64,000 nt of DNA from Prochlorococcus sp. AG-363-P19 (GCA_003280055.1 QCGG01000002.1:124001-188000); one strand, 5' to 3'. Numbered from the stretch's first letter, positions 9,858 to 23,742 are shown. Numbers and translations are program-made. The notes: generated from the sequence alone by a model not told the origin.

Positions 9858-10877
9858 ATGCCAATACCAGTAAAAGATAATTTCGAATATCAATTTACTG
9901 TCTTCACAGCAACTTATAATAGAGCACATACATTACATCGCGTTTTTGATAGCCTTAATAATCAAACATACAATAATTTTGAATGGCTAATTGGTGACGA
10001 TGGGTCAGAAGACAATACTGAATCAATCGTAAAAGGTTGGGTCGACAAAGCCAAGTTTAGTATTAGATATTTTCGAATAAATCATGCAGGAAAGCATTTT
10101 GTTTATAATAAAGGAGTACGTCTAGCCAAGGGTCGGTATTTCTTAGAGGTTGATTCTGACGATGCAATCAAACCTATTGCCCTTGAAAGAGCAAAATTTC
10201 ATTGGGATCAAATACCAAAAGATTCAATAAAAGATTACTTTATTATTTGTTTTGCATGTGAATCAGATCAAGGGGAAAGGATTGGGAATTGTTTTCCTCA
10301 ATCACCTATTGACTATGATTATAGAACATTTAACTACTCGAAAGAGTACAGAAGTGAAAAACTAAGATGCATCAGAACAGAAACGCTACATGAAAAACCA
10401 TTTAAAGAAAGTAATCGACTTAAAGATACATTAATACCAGAGTCTATTGTGTTCTGCGAAATCGCAAAAAATTACAAGGCAAGATTCTCAAACGAGATAT
10501 TACGTATCTACTACCAAGATGTTCCTTCATTATGTAGAAATCCAGTTCATCCTATGATCAACTTAGAGGGATTAACATATGCTATCTTATATACACTAAA
10601 TAATGACTTAGATTTTCTGATTAAATCCCCATATAATTTAGTAGTTAGAATCAGCAATTATGCAAGATTTTCAATGCATCTTGACATAAACTTGATTGAT
10701 CAATTCTCTTCGCAAAAAAAACTACTAGTAAAATTTATTTGGATTCTTTTTTTACCATTTTCAGTACTAAGATTCTTGTTTGATATTGCCATTAAAAATA
10801 CACCAAAGGAAGCAAATAAAGCCAAACTTTTGAATAGAAATAGTCAAAAACATTATTTCAACAAAAGTCCCAAATGA
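9858..10877 (+). CDS. Family 2 glycosyltransferase
   Basis: FTATYNRAHTLHRVFDSLNNQTYNNFEWLIGDDGSEDNT and LEVDSDDA, GT-A/GT2 motifs. Confidence 0.85.
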   Translation: MPIPVKDNFEYQFTVFTATYNRAHTLHRVFDSLNNQTYNNFEWLIGDDGSEDNTESIVKGWVDKAKFSIRYFRINHAGKHFVYNKGVRLAKGRYFLEVDSDDAIKPIALERAKFHWDQIPKDSIKDYFIICFACESDQGERIGNCFPQSPIDYDYRTFNYSKEYRSEKLRCIRTETLHEKPFKESNRLKDTLIPESIVFCEIAKNYKARFSNEILRIYYQDVPSLCRNPVHPMINLEGLTYAILYTLNNDLDFLIKSPYNLVVRISNYARFSMHLDINLIDQFSSQKKLLVKFIWILFLPFSVLRFLFDIAIKNTPKEANKAKLLNRNSQKHYFNKSPK

Positions 10878-11728
10878 TGAAAAGATGGGAAATTAATGAT
10901 TTGCCAGATCTGCCTAAACTACGTCTTGCAGTTATTGGACACCTAGAGTGGGTAACTTTTCTTTCTGTAAAGCAATTCCCTCAATCTGGACTTATTGGAC
11001 ATGCAAAAAACTCGCTTGAAGCACCGGCTGGTGGTGGAGTAGTCGTAGCAGTAGAATTAGCAAGATTAATCAATTCTCGTGTTGATTTCTTCACAGCAAT
11101 TGGTAGAGATTCACATGGTGAGAATGCTATAAAGAAACTCACAGAGCTAGGATTAAATGTTCATTATGTTATCAGAAATGAACCAACGAGAAAAGCAATT
11201 AGTATGGTCGATTCATTAGGCGAAAGAGCTATAACAGTTATTGGAAAGCGGCTCCAGCCGAATGGATATGATGATTTACCGTGGAATAAACTTAAAAACT
11301 ATGATGGTGTTTTTATAACCGCTACAGATAATGAAGGACTTAGGAGGTCTAGACAAGCTAATTTTCTTGCAACAACCCCACGCACCGGATTCAAAACTCT
11401 TCAAGCGGCAAATATAAAAATAGATGCTCTCATTGGTAGCGGTCTAGATCCAGACGAACATATTCCAAAGCATTTATTAAAACCTCAACCAAAACTATCT
11501 ATTTCAACTGAAGGTGCCTTAGGTGGGGAAGTTTGGCCTTTAGGACGTTATGAAGCATTTCCTTTAAAACAACCAATAATTGATGATTACGGATGTGGTG
11601 ATAGTTTTGCTGCAGGTGTAACTGCCGGTATGGCAGCAGGATGGAAAATTGAACAAGCAATCAGTCTTGGCTCTTTTTGTGGTGCAAAATGCACAAGTTT
11701 CTTTGGTCCCTACCAAATAGAAAGATGA
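10874..11728 (+). CDS. PfkB/ribokinase-family sugar kinase
   Basis: GGGVVVAVELARL, C-terminal DDYGCGDSFAAGVTAGMAAG PfkB signature; ATGA overlap with upstream GT. Confidence 0.85.
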   Translation: MMKRWEINDLPDLPKLRLAVIGHLEWVTFLSVKQFPQSGLIGHAKNSLEAPAGGGVVVAVELARLINSRVDFFTAIGRDSHGENAIKKLTELGLNVHYVIRNEPTRKAISMVDSLGERAITVIGKRLQPNGYDDLPWNKLKNYDGVFITATDNEGLRRSRQANFLATTPRTGFKTLQAANIKIDALIGSGLDPDEHIPKHLLKPQPKLSISTEGALGGEVWPLGRYEAFPLKQPIIDDYGCGDSFAAGVTAGMAAGWKIEQAISLGSFCGAKCTSFFGPYQIER

Positions 11729-11776
11729 ATATTAGAAGGTTTCTAGTCTATTTTATTCTAATAAATTTCAGATTAA

Positions 11777-11935
11777 TTAATGATCTCGATGTCGTTTCCT
11801 ATAAGAATATTTCCTCAATTTTTTAATCATCCGTTTAGAATGAGTGTACTTCTTCCTTCTCTCAAATTGATTTAAGCGATATCCTAAAAGTGAAATCAAA
11901 AACACGAATAAAAATAAAAATATATAAATCACCAT
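11777..11935 (-). CDS. Hypothetical 52-aa protein: N-terminal TM helix, very basic tail
   Basis: Manual translation: MVIYIFLFLFVFLISLLGYRLNQFERRKKYTHSKRMIKKLRKYSYRKRHRDH*; below the 60-aa cutoff of the ORF track. Confidence 0.45.
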   Translation of the reverse strand: MVIYIFLFLFVFLISLLGYRLNQFERRKKYTHSKRMIKKLRKYSYRKRHRDH

Positions 11936-12256
11936 TGATTACCTCTTGAATAATTACCATTCAACTAATAAATCAGATCTACAGCAGATCAAGAAATAAA
12001 TTGACACACAAGAGCCATGGGAAGAACAAATCAATTTACAAGCTAGGCAAAATTCTAACTAGTGCATCCAAACGCAATCTTTAAAGCCATCCTTAGCAGT
12101 AATCAAAGTTCACTTTTACTAAAACTTCCAAGCAATCATTCCAAAGGTTGTCTTAATTGTATTAAGCAGAAATCAAGACAACAATAGATAATCTCATTTG
12201 CAGCCGTTCTACTCTAACTGGTGACAACCTGCAAATTTCTCCAAAATTTACCGGAT

Positions 12257-12466
12257 ATGAATCCCACTGCGACTGCATTAGCTTCAACATTAAAATCTGA
12301 GATTGTAAAAGACAGTCTTCAGGTTAAGTGCGCAACCCCAGATAACTAACGGTTAGAGTTCAATCTGATATATGAGAAAGCAAAGGAAAAATATTATCGA
12401 CTAAAAATCAAAGGATGCAGACTTAATCCAATTAGTAACGTTATGCGAAACAGAAAGAACATATAG
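12257..12466 (+). pseudogene. Small gene interrupted by one in-frame TAA (12347-12349)
   Basis: MNPTATALASTLKSEIVKDSLQVKCATPDN*RLEFNLIYEKAKEKYYRLKIKGCRLNPISNVMRNRKNI*; same frame continues with protein-like composition after the stop. Confidence 0.5.
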
Positions 12467-12520
12467 GTGTGTACATAAAGACTGTTCACCGAACAATCCT
12501 TTAGGTACATGATTTGATGA

Positions 12521-12592
<72 letters not shown>

Positions 12593-12647
12593 ATATATAC
12601 AATTCTGCACTACCGCCGTCCATTTCGACATTTTCTATGATGAATAG

Positions 12648-13127
12648 ATGGCATCAGGTGCAACCCACGACAAAATAACCAAGCTACTAAGCCTACCCTT
12701 TGGAATAGTGATAGCAATGTGTCTAGGGCAAGAAGCTGGTCTAATAAGCGGGATTTCGTTTCTAATTGGAGGGTTGTGGCTTTCACCAGATCTAGATACG
12801 ACCTCCAATGCCTTCAAGCGATGGGGTCCTCTGAAATGGATTTGGAAGCCATACAAAAAATTGCTATCCCACCGTTCGTTCCTTTCTCATGCACCGATAA
12901 TAGGTACAACATTAAGGCTTCTCTATTTAGCAATATGGAGCTCTCTCACCATCATGCTATTGATAAAGTTATCTATAGTTCACAATAACTTCACACTCGG
13001 GGAAATCAGTAAAAATATTTACTTACATAAAGAAAGATATTTAGCATGCATCGTTGGAATAGAAATCAGTGCATGGTTACATTTGCTCCTAGATGGTGAT
13101 CCGAATTTAATTAGATTAAAAAAATAA
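12648..13127 (+). CDS. Metal-binding membrane protein, DUF2227/YdjM-like hydrolase
   Basis: H-D-x-I ... LSPDLDTTSNAFKRWGPL...HRSFLSHAPIIGTTLRL. Confidence 0.75.
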   Translation: MASGATHDKITKLLSLPFGIVIAMCLGQEAGLISGISFLIGGLWLSPDLDTTSNAFKRWGPLKWIWKPYKKLLSHRSFLSHAPIIGTTLRLLYLAIWSSLTIMLLIKLSIVHNNFTLGEISKNIYLHKERYLACIVGIEISAWLHLLLDGDPNLIRLKK

Positions 13128-13181
13128 CTACTTAATGTTTTACAATGAATACCAGGGTAAGATGATCAATCATACTTAATC

Positions 13182-13994
13182 ATGACAGAAAAAGAAGTCA
13201 ACAAATTAATAAAAATAATTTCCCAGTTAAGAGATCCCTTAAAAGGATGTCCATGGGATATTATGCAAACACATACATCTTTAATACCATATGTACTTGA
13301 AGAAGCACACGAAGTTGCAGACGCTATAAGAAATGGAAATGACAATGAACTATGTGAAGAACTTGGAGACCTTCTTTTTCAAGTTTTGCTTCATGCTCAA
13401 ATAGCAGAAGAAGAAAAACGTTTTAATTTAGAGGATATTTTCCAAACTTTAAGAAAAAAATTAATCAGACGTCACCCACATGTATTCTCCAAAGTAAACA
13501 GTTTAAACATAGAAGACTTAAAGAGAAATTGGGAGGAGATTAAATCTAAAGAAATTCCCCAAACACAATCAATTAGTCCAGTAAGCGATGCACTTGCTAA
13601 CAAAGTTAGATCTCAACCTGCTTTTTCAGCTGCAATGCTAATCTCTAAAAAGACTGCAAGAATTGGCTTTGAATGGGATAGTTTCAATGAGCTATGGAAA
13701 AAAGTAATTGAAGAGCTGAAAGAATTGAAAGAAGCTGTGGATTCAACAGACAAAAAAAATATTGAAGAAGAGTTGGGCGATCTTTTATTTACACTTGTGA
13801 ATGTTGGTCGCTGGTATGATATAAATCCCGAAGAATCTTTATCAAAGACAAATAAAAAATTTCTTGACCGTTTTAGAATCGTAGAAAGTAGTAGTACTAA
13901 AAAGATCTCTGAACAATCTGTAAAAAAGTTAAATAGATTGTGGCAACAAGCAAAAAATCAGTTGAACAAAATGAAGAAAGATCAAAAATCCTAG
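13182..13994 (+). CDS. mazG: Nucleoside triphosphate pyrophosphohydrolase MazG
   Basis: LRDPLKGCPWDIMQTHTSLIPYVLEEAHEVADAI and two EELGDLLF motifs. Confidence 0.95.
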   Translation: MTEKEVNKLIKIISQLRDPLKGCPWDIMQTHTSLIPYVLEEAHEVADAIRNGNDNELCEELGDLLFQVLLHAQIAEEEKRFNLEDIFQTLRKKLIRRHPHVFSKVNSLNIEDLKRNWEEIKSKEIPQTQSISPVSDALANKVRSQPAFSAAMLISKKTARIGFEWDSFNELWKKVIEELKELKEAVDSTDKKNIEEELGDLLFTLVNVGRWYDINPEESLSKTNKKFLDRFRIVESSSTKKISEQSVKKLNRLWQQAKNQLNKMKKDQKS

Positions 13995-14017
13995 ATTTTT
14001 ACTAATTAAACACATTT

Positions 14018-14899
14018 GTGAAATATCATTCCTTAATGACAAACAACCAAACAAGTAAATGGTTTGACGAGTACCATAAAGGAGTACGCTACGGACTACA
14101 GGGAGAGATTTTGATAGATCTGAAAAGTGAATATCAACAAATAACTGTCTTCAATAGTCGCAGATATGGGCGTGCATTGTTACTAAATGGTTGTTGGATG
14201 ACTGCAGAGCTCCAGGAAAAAAACTATCACGAATGCTTAGTGCATCCGGCACTAAGCAGTGCATTGCAAATCAAAAAAGGTTTAATAATAGGAGGTGGTG
14301 ATGGTGGTACAGCAAGAGAATGTTTACGTTATCAAGACATAGAACAACTTGATTTAGTAGAAATTGACGAAAAAGTAATTGAAATTAGTCAAAAATATCT
14401 TCCAATCATTGGAGGAAGTGCTTGGAAAGATCCACGCCTAAAAATCAATATTCAAGATGGAATCGAATGGACTGAAAACACAAAAGAAAACACATACGAT
14501 TTTATTATCGTTGACGGATCAGATCCCGCTGGACCGGCAGAAGGGCTATTCAATGAATCTTTTTTTAGAAATTGCAAACGAAGTCTCCGAGCAGGAGGTA
14601 TTTTTGCAATGCAGAGTGAATCCCCTGAATCGTTCCTAACTATCCATTTAGATACTGTTCGGACTATTCGCAAAGTTTTTAAATATGCAGACCCTCTATA
14701 CGGATGGGTACCAATGTATCCAAGTGGATGGTGGAGTTGGACATTCGCTGCAATGGAGGGGGCTCACTATCTCAAACCTCTACCTCAAAGAGTTGATGCA
14801 ATCTCTCAAGATTGCAAAATCTGGAGTGCACAATGGCAAAAAGGAGCTTTTCAGGCAATTCCAGCATTCATAGAAAGAGCTCTAAAAGCATCAAATTAA
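14018..14899 (+). CDS. speE: Spermidine synthase
   Basis: [45 protein letters not shown]. Confidence 0.96.
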   Translation: MKYHSLMTNNQTSKWFDEYHKGVRYGLQGEILIDLKSEYQQITVFNSRRYGRALLLNGCWMTAELQEKNYHECLVHPALSSALQIKKGLIIGGGDGGTARECLRYQDIEQLDLVEIDEKVIEISQKYLPIIGGSAWKDPRLKINIQDGIEWTENTKENTYDFIIVDGSDPAGPAEGLFNESFFRNCKRSLRAGGIFAMQSESPESFLTIHLDTVRTIRKVFKYADPLYGWVPMYPSGWWSWTFAAMEGAHYLKPLPQRVDAISQDCKIWSAQWQKGAFQAIPAFIERALKASN

Positions 14900-14917
14900 A
14901 GATACCTAGCTAATGCA

Positions 14918-15781
14918 ATGTTTAATTCTGAAGGCCCAATCTTTATGGAAAGCAGTCGTGATCCAAACGACTGCACAATAGGCATATTTGGTGTTCCATA
15001 TGATGGAACTACTTCTTTCAGACCTGGCACCCGTTTCGGCCCTGCAGCGATACGAGAAGTAAGCACTGGGCTGGAAACATACTGCCCTAAATTAAAACTT
15101 GATCTCAAAGATATCAACTTTGCTGACCTTGGATCCTTGGACGTCCCAATAGGAGAACCTAAAAAAGTTTTACAAGCGATCACATTTGCAACTGAAAAGA
15201 TTATTAAAAATCACCTAAAGCCCCTAATGCTAGGTGGAGAACACTCTATTACCTGTGGGGCAATCCAAGCTCTAGTAAAATTCTATCCAGATCTTATTTT
15301 GGTCCAATTAGATGCACATGCTGACCTCCGAGATGAATGGCAAGGCACGAAATTTAGCCATGCATGTGCAATGCGCCGATGCCTAGAAGTCTTGCCAAGC
15401 AAACAACTAATACAAGTGGGAATTCGCAGCGGAACGCAAGAAGAATTTGAAGAGATGGATGTACATTGTCGACTGTTATCTAATTCAAATCAAGGGCTTG
15501 CGGCCTCTCTTGCTGATGCTCTGAGGCCCTACAAAGAAAAACCTATATATCTAACAATTGATTTAGACTGGTTCGATCCAAGTGTAATGCCAGGGACAGG
15601 AACACCAGAGCCAGGAGGCTTTATGTGGCATGATTTTTCTTCTCTATTGGATGTAATTCGTCAATACAATCTGATTGGCGCTGACATCGTCGAACTATCA
15701 CCTCAATTGGATCCTTCTTCATGTAGTAGTATTCTAGCTGCAAAAGTGACAAGAAGTTTGATCATGTTACTTAGCTTGTGA
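14918..15781 (+). CDS. speB: Agmatinase (ureohydrolase family)
   Basis: GGEHSITCGA, QLDAHADLRDEW, LTIDLDWFDPSVMPGTGTPEPGG. Confidence 0.94.
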   Translation: MFNSEGPIFMESSRDPNDCTIGIFGVPYDGTTSFRPGTRFGPAAIREVSTGLETYCPKLKLDLKDINFADLGSLDVPIGEPKKVLQAITFATEKIIKNHLKPLMLGGEHSITCGAIQALVKFYPDLILVQLDAHADLRDEWQGTKFSHACAMRRCLEVLPSKQLIQVGIRSGTQEEFEEMDVHCRLLSNSNQGLAASLADALRPYKEKPIYLTIDLDWFDPSVMPGTGTPEPGGFMWHDFSSLLDVIRQYNLIGADIVELSPQLDPSSCSSILAAKVTRSLIMLLSL

Positions 15782-15825
15782 AGATAATTCTCAAGAAAAT
15801 TGATAAGAATCAACTAATTAAATTG

Positions 15826-16074
15826 TTAAAAATTTATGCCTTTTAAAGAACCCGAAACTGTACGCCCTAATTCAAGTTGCCTCTCAACTGCCGGCTCGGA
15901 AAAATGTTCTGGCACACTTGGTAAAGACGGGGCTTTTTGTGTCCAATGATGACAGAAGGCATATTTAGCCAAATCAGGAGTAACTGTAAGCTGCCTAAGA
16001 CGACACCAACCCTCCCCTGGGGTTTGACCAGGCCCACAATGGCGACAAGTGCTGCAGCAATCTTTCCTAAGCAC
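15826..16074 (-). CDS. Cys-rich small protein, putative metal-binding
   Basis: MLRKDCCSTCRHCGPGQTPGEGWCRLRQL...FCHHW. Confidence 0.65.
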   Translation of the reverse strand: MLRKDCCSTCRHCGPGQTPGEGWCRLRQLTVTPDLAKYAFCHHWTQKAPSLPSVPEHFSEPAVERQLELGRTVSGSLKGINF

Positions 16075-16175
16075 TGAAATTCCTCCAAGGACCCAAGGTT
16101 AAAGACAGTTCCAAGATCTATCTTGTGTCGACATAAAATCTCCGGCTTTCCTTCAGATTCTCAAACCCCCTTGAA

Positions 16176-17336
16176 ATGCCCCATGAATCTGCCAAGCATC
16201 TAGACAAATCAATGGAACTCAACAAAACAAGCTTATTTGAGGAACACAAAAACGCTAAGGCGCGCATAGTTTCATTTGCCGGATGGGAAATGCCTATCCA
16301 ATTTTCAGGCTTGGTAAATGAGCATCATGCTGTTCGCAAACAGAGTGGGATATTTGATATCTCCCACATGGGAGTAGTGCGACTCACAGGCTTAAATACC
16401 AAAGATCTGCTCCAAACGCTTGTACCCACAGACCTCAATAGAATTGGTCCTGGGGAAGCCTGTTATACGGTTCTACTTAACGAGGAAGGAGGAATTCTTG
16501 ATGATTTGATCATCTACGACCTTGGTAAAGATACAAATGAAACTGAAAATTTATTAGTAGTTATTAATGCAGCCTGCACAAATTCTGATATTAATTGGCT
16601 TAAAATGCACCTTGAGCCATCAGGTATATCAATTATTGATGAGAAAAAACAGGATATTTTTATAGCACTACAAGGTCCATATACTCAACAAAAACTAGAA
16701 AAATATACTAATGAATCACTCGCAAAAATTCCGAGATTTGGTCATCGTTATATAACAATAAATAATTCAGAAGATCAATCATCAACAACTGCGTTTATTT
16801 CTCGAACAGGATATACAGGTGAAGACGGGTTCGAACTCCTCATAAATAAAAGCTCTGGCAAAAAGCTATGGAGGCAATTAATCAATGAAGGATTTACCCC
16901 TTGTGGTCTTGGGTCACGTGACACCCTTCGCTTAGAAGCAGGCATGCTTCTTTATGGACAAGATATGAATGAGATAACAACACCTTTTGAAGCAGGCCTT
17001 TCCTGGTTAGTCCATCTTGAAATGTCAAATGATTTTATTGGCAGATCGGCTCTTGAAAGACAAGCTCAAGAAGGTGTCAAACAACGTTTAATAGGCCTTG
17101 AATTACAGAGCAGAGCAATTGCAAGAGCTGGCTATCCAATGGTCTCAAAGAACACGCAGATTGGCCAAATTACTAGTGGAACCTGGTCTCCAACTCTTGA
17201 AAAAGCAATCGGACTTGGATACGTACCTATTGATTATGCAAAAGTTGGTACCTCCATTCAAATTTCAATCAGAGGGGAAAATCAACCCGCAAATGTGATC
17301 AAACTGCCATTTTATCGGCGGAAAAGAATTTCATGA
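16176..17336 (+). CDS. gcvT: Glycine cleavage system T protein (aminomethyltransferase)
   Basis: FAGWEMPIQFSGLVNEHHAVRKQSGIFDISHMG; start may be downstream at MELNKTSL. Confidence 0.95.
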   Translation: MPHESAKHLDKSMELNKTSLFEEHKNAKARIVSFAGWEMPIQFSGLVNEHHAVRKQSGIFDISHMGVVRLTGLNTKDLLQTLVPTDLNRIGPGEACYTVLLNEEGGILDDLIIYDLGKDTNETENLLVVINAACTNSDINWLKMHLEPSGISIIDEKKQDIFIALQGPYTQQKLEKYTNESLAKIPRFGHRYITINNSEDQSSTTAFISRTGYTGEDGFELLINKSSGKKLWRQLINEGFTPCGLGSRDTLRLEAGMLLYGQDMNEITTPFEAGLSWLVHLEMSNDFIGRSALERQAQEGVKQRLIGLELQSRAIARAGYPMVSKNTQIGQITSGTWSPTLEKAIGLGYVPIDYAKVGTSIQISIRGENQPANVIKLPFYRRKRIS

Positions 17337-17370
17337 AGAGAAAAACTATTAACTACGAAATGGACGAGCT

Positions 17371-19236
17371 ATGGGAAACTCATTCAAAGCTATGAATTCA
17401 TCTTTACCTATGCGCAGCAACAAGTGCGGAGAACTGCGCACATCACACATTCAATCTGAAGTCACACTATGCGGATGGGTTGACCGTTGCAGGGATCATG
17501 GGGGAGTGATCTTTATCGACCTTCGAGACCGAAGTGGAACCGTTCAAATAACAATTGATCCGGATCAAGGCGACGAAATGTTTTCTACTGCTGAGAGCCT
17601 CCGAACCGAATCAGTAATTCAAATCAATGGGGTCGTTAGAGCGAGGCCAAAAGAAGCAATAAATAGCAAAATTCAAACGGGAGAGATTGAGATCTTAGCT
17701 AAATATCTAAATGTGCTTAACCCTGTCAAAGGAACATTACCTTTCACAGTATCTGTACATGACGAAGAACCAATACGTGAGGAGATCAGGTTGAAACACC
17801 GTTACCTTGATCTACGTAGGGAGAAAATGAGTAAAAATATTCAGATTCGTCATAAACTAATTAGAACAGCAAGAAGATTTCTCGAAGCAGAAGGCTTTAT
17901 AGAAGTAGAAACACCTATCCTTACAAAATCAACTCCAGAAGGAGCACGAGATTATTTATTACCTTCAAGAGTTTGTGAGGGACAATGGTTTGCACTCCCT
18001 CAATCGCCGCAGATTTTCAAACAATTACTAATGATAGGAGGAATCGAAAAGTACTACCAAATAGCAAGGTGTTTCCGTGACGAGGACCTTCGTGCAGACC
18101 GTCAACCAGAATTCACACAACTAGATATTGAGATGAGCTTCATGAATCAAGAAGAAATTCTTGAAATAAATGAAAAACTTATTGCCTCAATTTGGAAGCA
18201 ACTTAAAGGTGTCTCTTTAACCCTACCGTTTCCAAGAATGACATGGATGGAAGCAATGAACAGATATGGAACAGACAGACCCGATACTCGATACAATATG
18301 GAATTAAAGGATATAAGTGAAGTTGCAAAAACAATAAGATTCAAAGTCTTTTCAGGCGCTGTAGCAAGTGGTGGTTCCGTCAAATGTATTAACGTAAAAA
18401 ACGGGAATGACTTAATCAGTAATGTACGTATTAAACCAGGGGGGGACGTATTTACGGAAGCTCAAAAAGCTGGAGCAGGAGGCCTTGCATTTATAAGAGT
18501 AAGAGAATCACTAGAAATTGATACTATTGGAGCAATCAAATCAAATCTTAGCGATCAGCAAAAAGAATCAATCCTTAGGATTACAGAGGCTGAACCAGGA
18601 GATCTTCTTTTATTTGGAGCAGGTGAAACAACTATGGTAAATAAAACACTTGATAGAATCCGGCAATTTCTTGCTCTGGAATTAAATTTAATTTCTGACA
18701 AAGAAAACTGGAACTTCCTGTGGATAATTGATTTTCCAATGTTCGAATTCAATGTTGAAGAAAATAGACTAGAAGCACTTCATCACCCTTTTTGTTCTCC
18801 TAATCCAAATGATGTTGGTAATGACTCCAAAACATGGTCATCTGATCTCCCTAAAGCACGGGCACAAGCATATGATCTCGTCCTCAATGGACTAGAACTT
18901 GGTGGTGGGTCCATACGCATTCATAATTCTGAACTGCAAAAAGCTGTTTTAAATACAATTGGTCTACCCCCAGAACAAGCACAAAAGCAGTTTGGATTCC
19001 TCACTGATGCCTTAGACATGGGCGCACCTCCTCATGGAGGTCTTGCTTTTGGAATCGACCGAATAGTCATGCTTCTGACAGGGGCAGAATCAATCCGTGA
19101 AACAATTGCCTTTCCAAAAACCCAGCAAGCTCGCTGCTTGATGACTCAGGCACCTTCTAAAGCCTCAGACAAGCAATTGAAAGAGCTTCACGTTCAAAGT
19201 ACTTGGATTGAACCAGATGAAGGCTCATCAAAATAA
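17371..19236 (+). CDS. aspS: Aspartyl-tRNA synthetase
   Basis: [60 protein letters not shown]. Confidence 0.97.
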   Translation: MGNSFKAMNSSLPMRSNKCGELRTSHIQSEVTLCGWVDRCRDHGGVIFIDLRDRSGTVQITIDPDQGDEMFSTAESLRTESVIQINGVVRARPKEAINSKIQTGEIEILAKYLNVLNPVKGTLPFTVSVHDEEPIREEIRLKHRYLDLRREKMSKNIQIRHKLIRTARRFLEAEGFIEVETPILTKSTPEGARDYLLPSRVCEGQWFALPQSPQIFKQLLMIGGIEKYYQIARCFRDEDLRADRQPEFTQLDIEMSFMNQEEILEINEKLIASIWKQLKGVSLTLPFPRMTWMEAMNRYGTDRPDTRYNMELKDISEVAKTIRFKVFSGAVASGGSVKCINVKNGNDLISNVRIKPGGDVFTEAQKAGAGGLAFIRVRESLEIDTIGAIKSNLSDQQKESILRITEAEPGDLLLFGAGETTMVNKTLDRIRQFLALELNLISDKENWNFLWIIDFPMFEFNVEENRLEALHHPFCSPNPNDVGNDSKTWSSDLPKARAQAYDLVLNGLELGGGSIRIHNSELQKAVLNTIGLPPEQAQKQFGFLTDALDMGAPPHGGLAFGIDRIVMLLTGAESIRETIAFPKTQQARCLMTQAPSKASDKQLKELHVQSTWIEPDEGSSK

Positions 19237-19290
19237 GTTAGACAAAATCCTAATCTTGTTGGAGATTTCAGCAGACCCAGAGTAAATTAA

Positions 19291-21646
<2,356 letters not shown>

Positions 21647-21727
21647 ATTCACCAAAGCGAGTCACAACACAATGAAGACAATGGGCTTATCTCTTTAATA
21701 TCTGCATAATTAGCTTGAGTAGCTCAA

Positions 21728-22417
21728 ATGTCGTATATGAACAACAACCCAACAATTGCACTTCTATCAGGGGGACTTGATTCCTCAACAGCTGCCGCAA
21801 TGGCAATCGAGCAAGGTAAAGTTGTCATAGGATTATCATTTAATTATGGTCAACGTCATCACAAAGAACTAGAAGCTGCAAAATCAATTGCCAACTTTTT
21901 ATGTATTGCTGAGCATCACATTCTAAATATAAATCTCAGCCTTTGGGGTGGCTCTTCTCTCACTGATATGAGCCAAGAAATTCCGAAAGAAGGTATTCAA
22001 AAAGATATAATACCTAATACATATGTTCCGTGTCGCAATACTGTCTTCATTGCTATAGGTTTAAGCCTGGCTGAAGCGCGAGGAGCTAATCAATTAATTT
22101 TAGGAATCAATGCGATGGATTACTCTGGTTATCCAGACTGCAGGCCTGACTATCTGGAGGCATATCAAGACTTAGCAAACCTAGCGAGTAAATCAGGACG
22201 CGAAGGAAAAGGAACCAAACTATGGGCTCCACTTATAAATTGGAATAAAAAAGATATTGCCAAAGAAGCATTACGACTAGGGTTACCTATCGAAAAAACA
22301 TGGAGCTGTTATGCAGGCAGAGAAAAAGCCTGCGGAAAATGTGACAGCTGTAGACTTAGAGATGAGGCATTAAAAGGTATAGGAAGATCTGATCTCTGCA
22401 CTAAACCAGAACCTTGA
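21728..22417 (+). CDS. queC: 7-cyano-7-deazaguanine synthase
   Basis: [30 protein letters not shown]. Confidence 0.95.
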   Translation: MSYMNNNPTIALLSGGLDSSTAAAMAIEQGKVVIGLSFNYGQRHHKELEAAKSIANFLCIAEHHILNINLSLWGGSSLTDMSQEIPKEGIQKDIIPNTYVPCRNTVFIAIGLSLAEARGANQLILGINAMDYSGYPDCRPDYLEAYQDLANLASKSGREGKGTKLWAPLINWNKKDIAKEALRLGLPIEKTWSCYAGREKACGKCDSCRLRDEALKGIGRSDLCTKPEP

Positions 22418-23742
22418 CAAATCCTAGGAGAGAAAAATGTCGCTGGCATAATCCATATTTTCTTGCAGAAAGTCTTGGAAAAGAATGGGGTACAGATGGA
22501 TTGATTTGGTTAGATGGTGATGGAAGTAAACTTGGCAGATGGGTAACCATCGGAGTCGATCCAGTCAATCAGATTTGTTGTCATGGTTTACCCAACAAAA
22601 CTATTGACCCAAACCCATTTGAAGAGCTTAGAAACATCAACTCTGGTCATTGGACGGGTTGGCTTAGTTACGAGGCAGGTGCCTGGATAGAGCCTAATAA
22701 TCCCTGGAAACCTGACAAAATAGCCACTCTTTGGCTAGGAAAACATGACCCTATTTTTATATTCGATTTACAAAAAAAAGAGCTCTGGCTAGAAGGTTCA
22801 AATGAAAAGCGATTTGAAGAATTCTTAAAATATATTGATCAGCTAAATACTAATAAGATTTCCAGAGATCATATAGTAACTAAAGATTTACCTGAAATAG
22901 ATCTAAATAAGTGGGAATGGCTGACCTCCAGTACACAATATGCAACTGACGTCAAAAAAATCCAGAATTTGATTAAAGAAGGAGATATATTCCAAGCAAA
23001 TCTAACAGCATGCTGCAAAAGCATTTTACCTAAGGAAATTACTCCTTTAGAGATTTTTAAGAAGCTAAGAAATAAATGTCCAGCACCATTTTCTGGGATG
23101 GTAATTGGTGGTGGAAAGGCAAAAGGAGAAGCTGTATTATCTGCATCACCAGAACTATTCCTGAGGGCATCTGCTTCAGGAAGAATACAAACTAGGCCTA
23201 TTAAAGGCACAAGACCTCGAGGAAGGAATCAGCATGAAGATGCAGATCTAGCCGCAGATCTGATATGTAGCGGAAAAGATCGCGCAGAAAACATTATGAT
23301 TGTTGATCTATTGCGCAACGATCTAGGAAGAGTATGTAAACCTGGTTCAATCAATGTGAGTCAGATAGTTGGCTTAGAAAGTTATGCTCAGGTACATCAT
23401 TTGACTTCAGTCATTGAAGGCTCTCTTCTTCCTACAAGGTCATGGGTTGATCTTCTAGAGGCTTGTTGGCCCGGTGGATCAATTAGTGGTGCACCAAAAC
23501 TTAGATCCTGTAAACGGTTATTTGAACTTGAGCCTGTAGCTAGAGGACCTTACTGTGGGTCATTCCTAAGAAGAAATTGGGATGGAAGTCTTGATAGCAA
23601 TATACTAATTCGATCATTAATATTAGAAAATAGAAATATAAGGGCTCATGCTGGATGTGGAATAGTCGCAGATTCTGACCCATTAAACGAAGCAGAGGAA
23701 TTGCAATGGAAGCTTCTGCCACTACTAAGAGCCTTACAATGA
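22414..23742 (+). CDS. pabB: Aminodeoxychorismate synthase component I / chorismate-binding enzyme
   Basis: [45 protein letters not shown]; start codon is TTG in the ORF track. Confidence 0.85.
   Translation: MTNPRREKCRWHNPYFLAESLGKEWGTDGLIWLDGDGSKLGRWVTIGVDPVNQICCHGLPNKTIDPNPFEELRNINSGHWTGWLSYEAGAWIEPNNPWKPDKIATLWLGKHDPIFIFDLQKKELWLEGSNEKRFEEFLKYIDQLNTNKISRDHIVTKDLPEIDLNKWEWLTSSTQYATDVKKIQNLIKEGDIFQANLTACCKSILPKEITPLEIFKKLRNKCPAPFSGMVIGGGKAKGEAVLSASPELFLRASASGRIQTRPIKGTRPRGRNQHEDADLAADLICSGKDRAENIMIVDLLRNDLGRVCKPGSINVSQIVGLESYAQVHHLTSVIEGSLLPTRSWVDLLEACWPGGSISGAPKLRSCKRLFELEPVARGPYCGSFLRRNWDGSLDSNILIRSLILENRNIRAHAGCGIVADSDPLNEAEELQWKLLPLLRALQ

Noticed and set aside
12061-12190. GTG-initiated ~40-aa ORF ending CLNCIKQKSRQQ*
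   Set aside because: Short, no start context or conservation evidence; indistinguishable from chance in the decayed region.
15867-16088. 73-aa minus-strand ORF overlapping the Cys-rich protein
   Set aside because: Alternative frame of the same DNA; the Cys-rich frame has the more protein-like pattern.
16818-16834. Possible tRNA T-arm (gggttcgaact)
   Set aside because: Lies within the gcvT coding sequence with no cloverleaf around it.
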